Positions 5,751-5,954 of a stretch of DNA of 5,954 bases are shown piece after piece. Where the stretch lies: assembly GCA_028866355.1 (NCBI GenBank), contig JAGWIH010000151.1, positions 1 through 5,954 of the forward strand. Direction: 5' to 3'. The stretch's first letter is position 1; each line of letters opens with the position of its first letter. Below the pieces are notes generated by a model, which saw only the letters and a list, made by a program, of their open reading frames with translations, searched no databases and was not told the origin of the DNA. A program made the translations under genes and the position numbers. This DNA comes from Alphaproteobacteria bacterium (GTDB lineage Bacteria; Pseudomonadota; Alphaproteobacteria; ATCC43930; CGMCC-115725).

Positions 5751-5954
5751 TTAGGACGCGTCGCGAATACGCTTGGCTTCGGCTTCGATGTCTTCGGCCC
5801 GCTGGCGTTGCGGCCCGGCAGGCAGGATCTGGCGGGCGCGCTGCGATTGCTGGATTGCCGTCTTATAGTCGCCGTTCGCCATGCCTTCCTCGGCGAGGCT
5901 CAGCGCTGCCATGCCGATATTGTTGCTGCGGCCATAGGCGATCGCCAGGAAATG
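5751..5954 (-). CDS. M48-family (BepA-like) metalloprotease, C-terminal TPR fragment
   Basis: Only the last 67 codons are present; the gene enters from the right edge and stops at TAA (5753-5751). The peptide contains YGRSNNIGMAALSLAEE, then GDYKTAIQQSQRARQILPAG and QRAEDIEAEAKRI. This pattern, a small-residue helix pair followed by 'RA..LP.G...RA.DI', resembles the tetratricopeptide C-terminus of alphaproteobacterial M48 proteases related to BepA. Those proteins process or degrade misfolded outer-membrane proteins in the periplasm. The HEXXH zinc site would lie outside the window, so the protease identity is inferred from the tail and from an M48-DsbA neighbourhood recalled from alphaproteobacteria. 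A different TPR protein remains possible. The next gene starts 17 bp downstream, or overlaps as TAATG if the earlier ATG is used. Confidence 0.7.
   Translation of the reverse strand, partial: HFLAIAYGRSNNIGMAALSLAEEGMANGDYKTAIQQSQRARQILPAGPQRQRAEDIEAEAKRIRDAS

Overview
This is a GC-rich window (roughly two-thirds G+C by eye) densely packed with ordinary-looking chromosomal genes. The proteins and their order (M48 protease next to a periplasmic DsbA-like protein; a long Sua5-type TsaC next to a GlcD-like FAD oxidase) fit an alphaproteobacterium, probably of the Hyphomicrobiales or Rhodospirillales type. That placement is inferred from family resemblance and not from a marker gene. I see no insertion sequence, phage gene, CRISPR array, rRNA or tRNA.

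Layout. Right end, minus strand: the last 67 codons of a BepA-like M48 metalloprotease (5751-5954), followed closely by an exported DsbA/ScsC-like thiol oxidoreductase (4981-5733). Centre, plus strand: a SRAP-domain (YedK/HMCES) abasic-site DNA-crosslinking protein (4286-4984). It converges on the thioredoxin-fold gene, and the two share a CTAG that gives both their TAG stops. A divergent intergenic region of about 110 bp (4176-4285) separates SRAP from a minus-strand cluster: an xanthine-dehydrogenase/CoxL-family molybdopterin subunit (1851-4175), a CysQ-like 3'(2'),5'-bisphosphate nucleotidase (1084-1854), a threonylcarbamoyl-AMP synthase (140-1087), and after 41 bp the first 32 codons of a probable FAD-linked oxidase (1-98). 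The first three cluster genes overlap by exactly 4 nt at each junction (ATGA, then GTGA), so they are probably one translationally coupled operon.

How the genes work together. The protease and DsbA-like protein both act in the cell envelope and plausibly form a protein quality-control pair. SRAP protects abasic sites in single-stranded DNA. The coupled cluster mixes unrelated housekeeping jobs: a molybdenum hydroxylase subunit of unknown substrate, removal of the sulfate-assimilation by-product PAP, and the first step of the t6A tRNA modification. The molybdoenzyme has the form II loop AYRGAGR, not the AYRCSFR of true CO dehydrogenase, and its FeS and FAD subunits are not adjacent.

I found no strong candidate for an undescribed multi-gene system. 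The points most worth a second look are a Glu-to-Asp change at a catalytic position of SRAP, the orphan molybdoenzyme subunit in a coupled operon, and a small near-palindrome in the divergent promoter region. There is no gene-free stretch longer than 300 bases.
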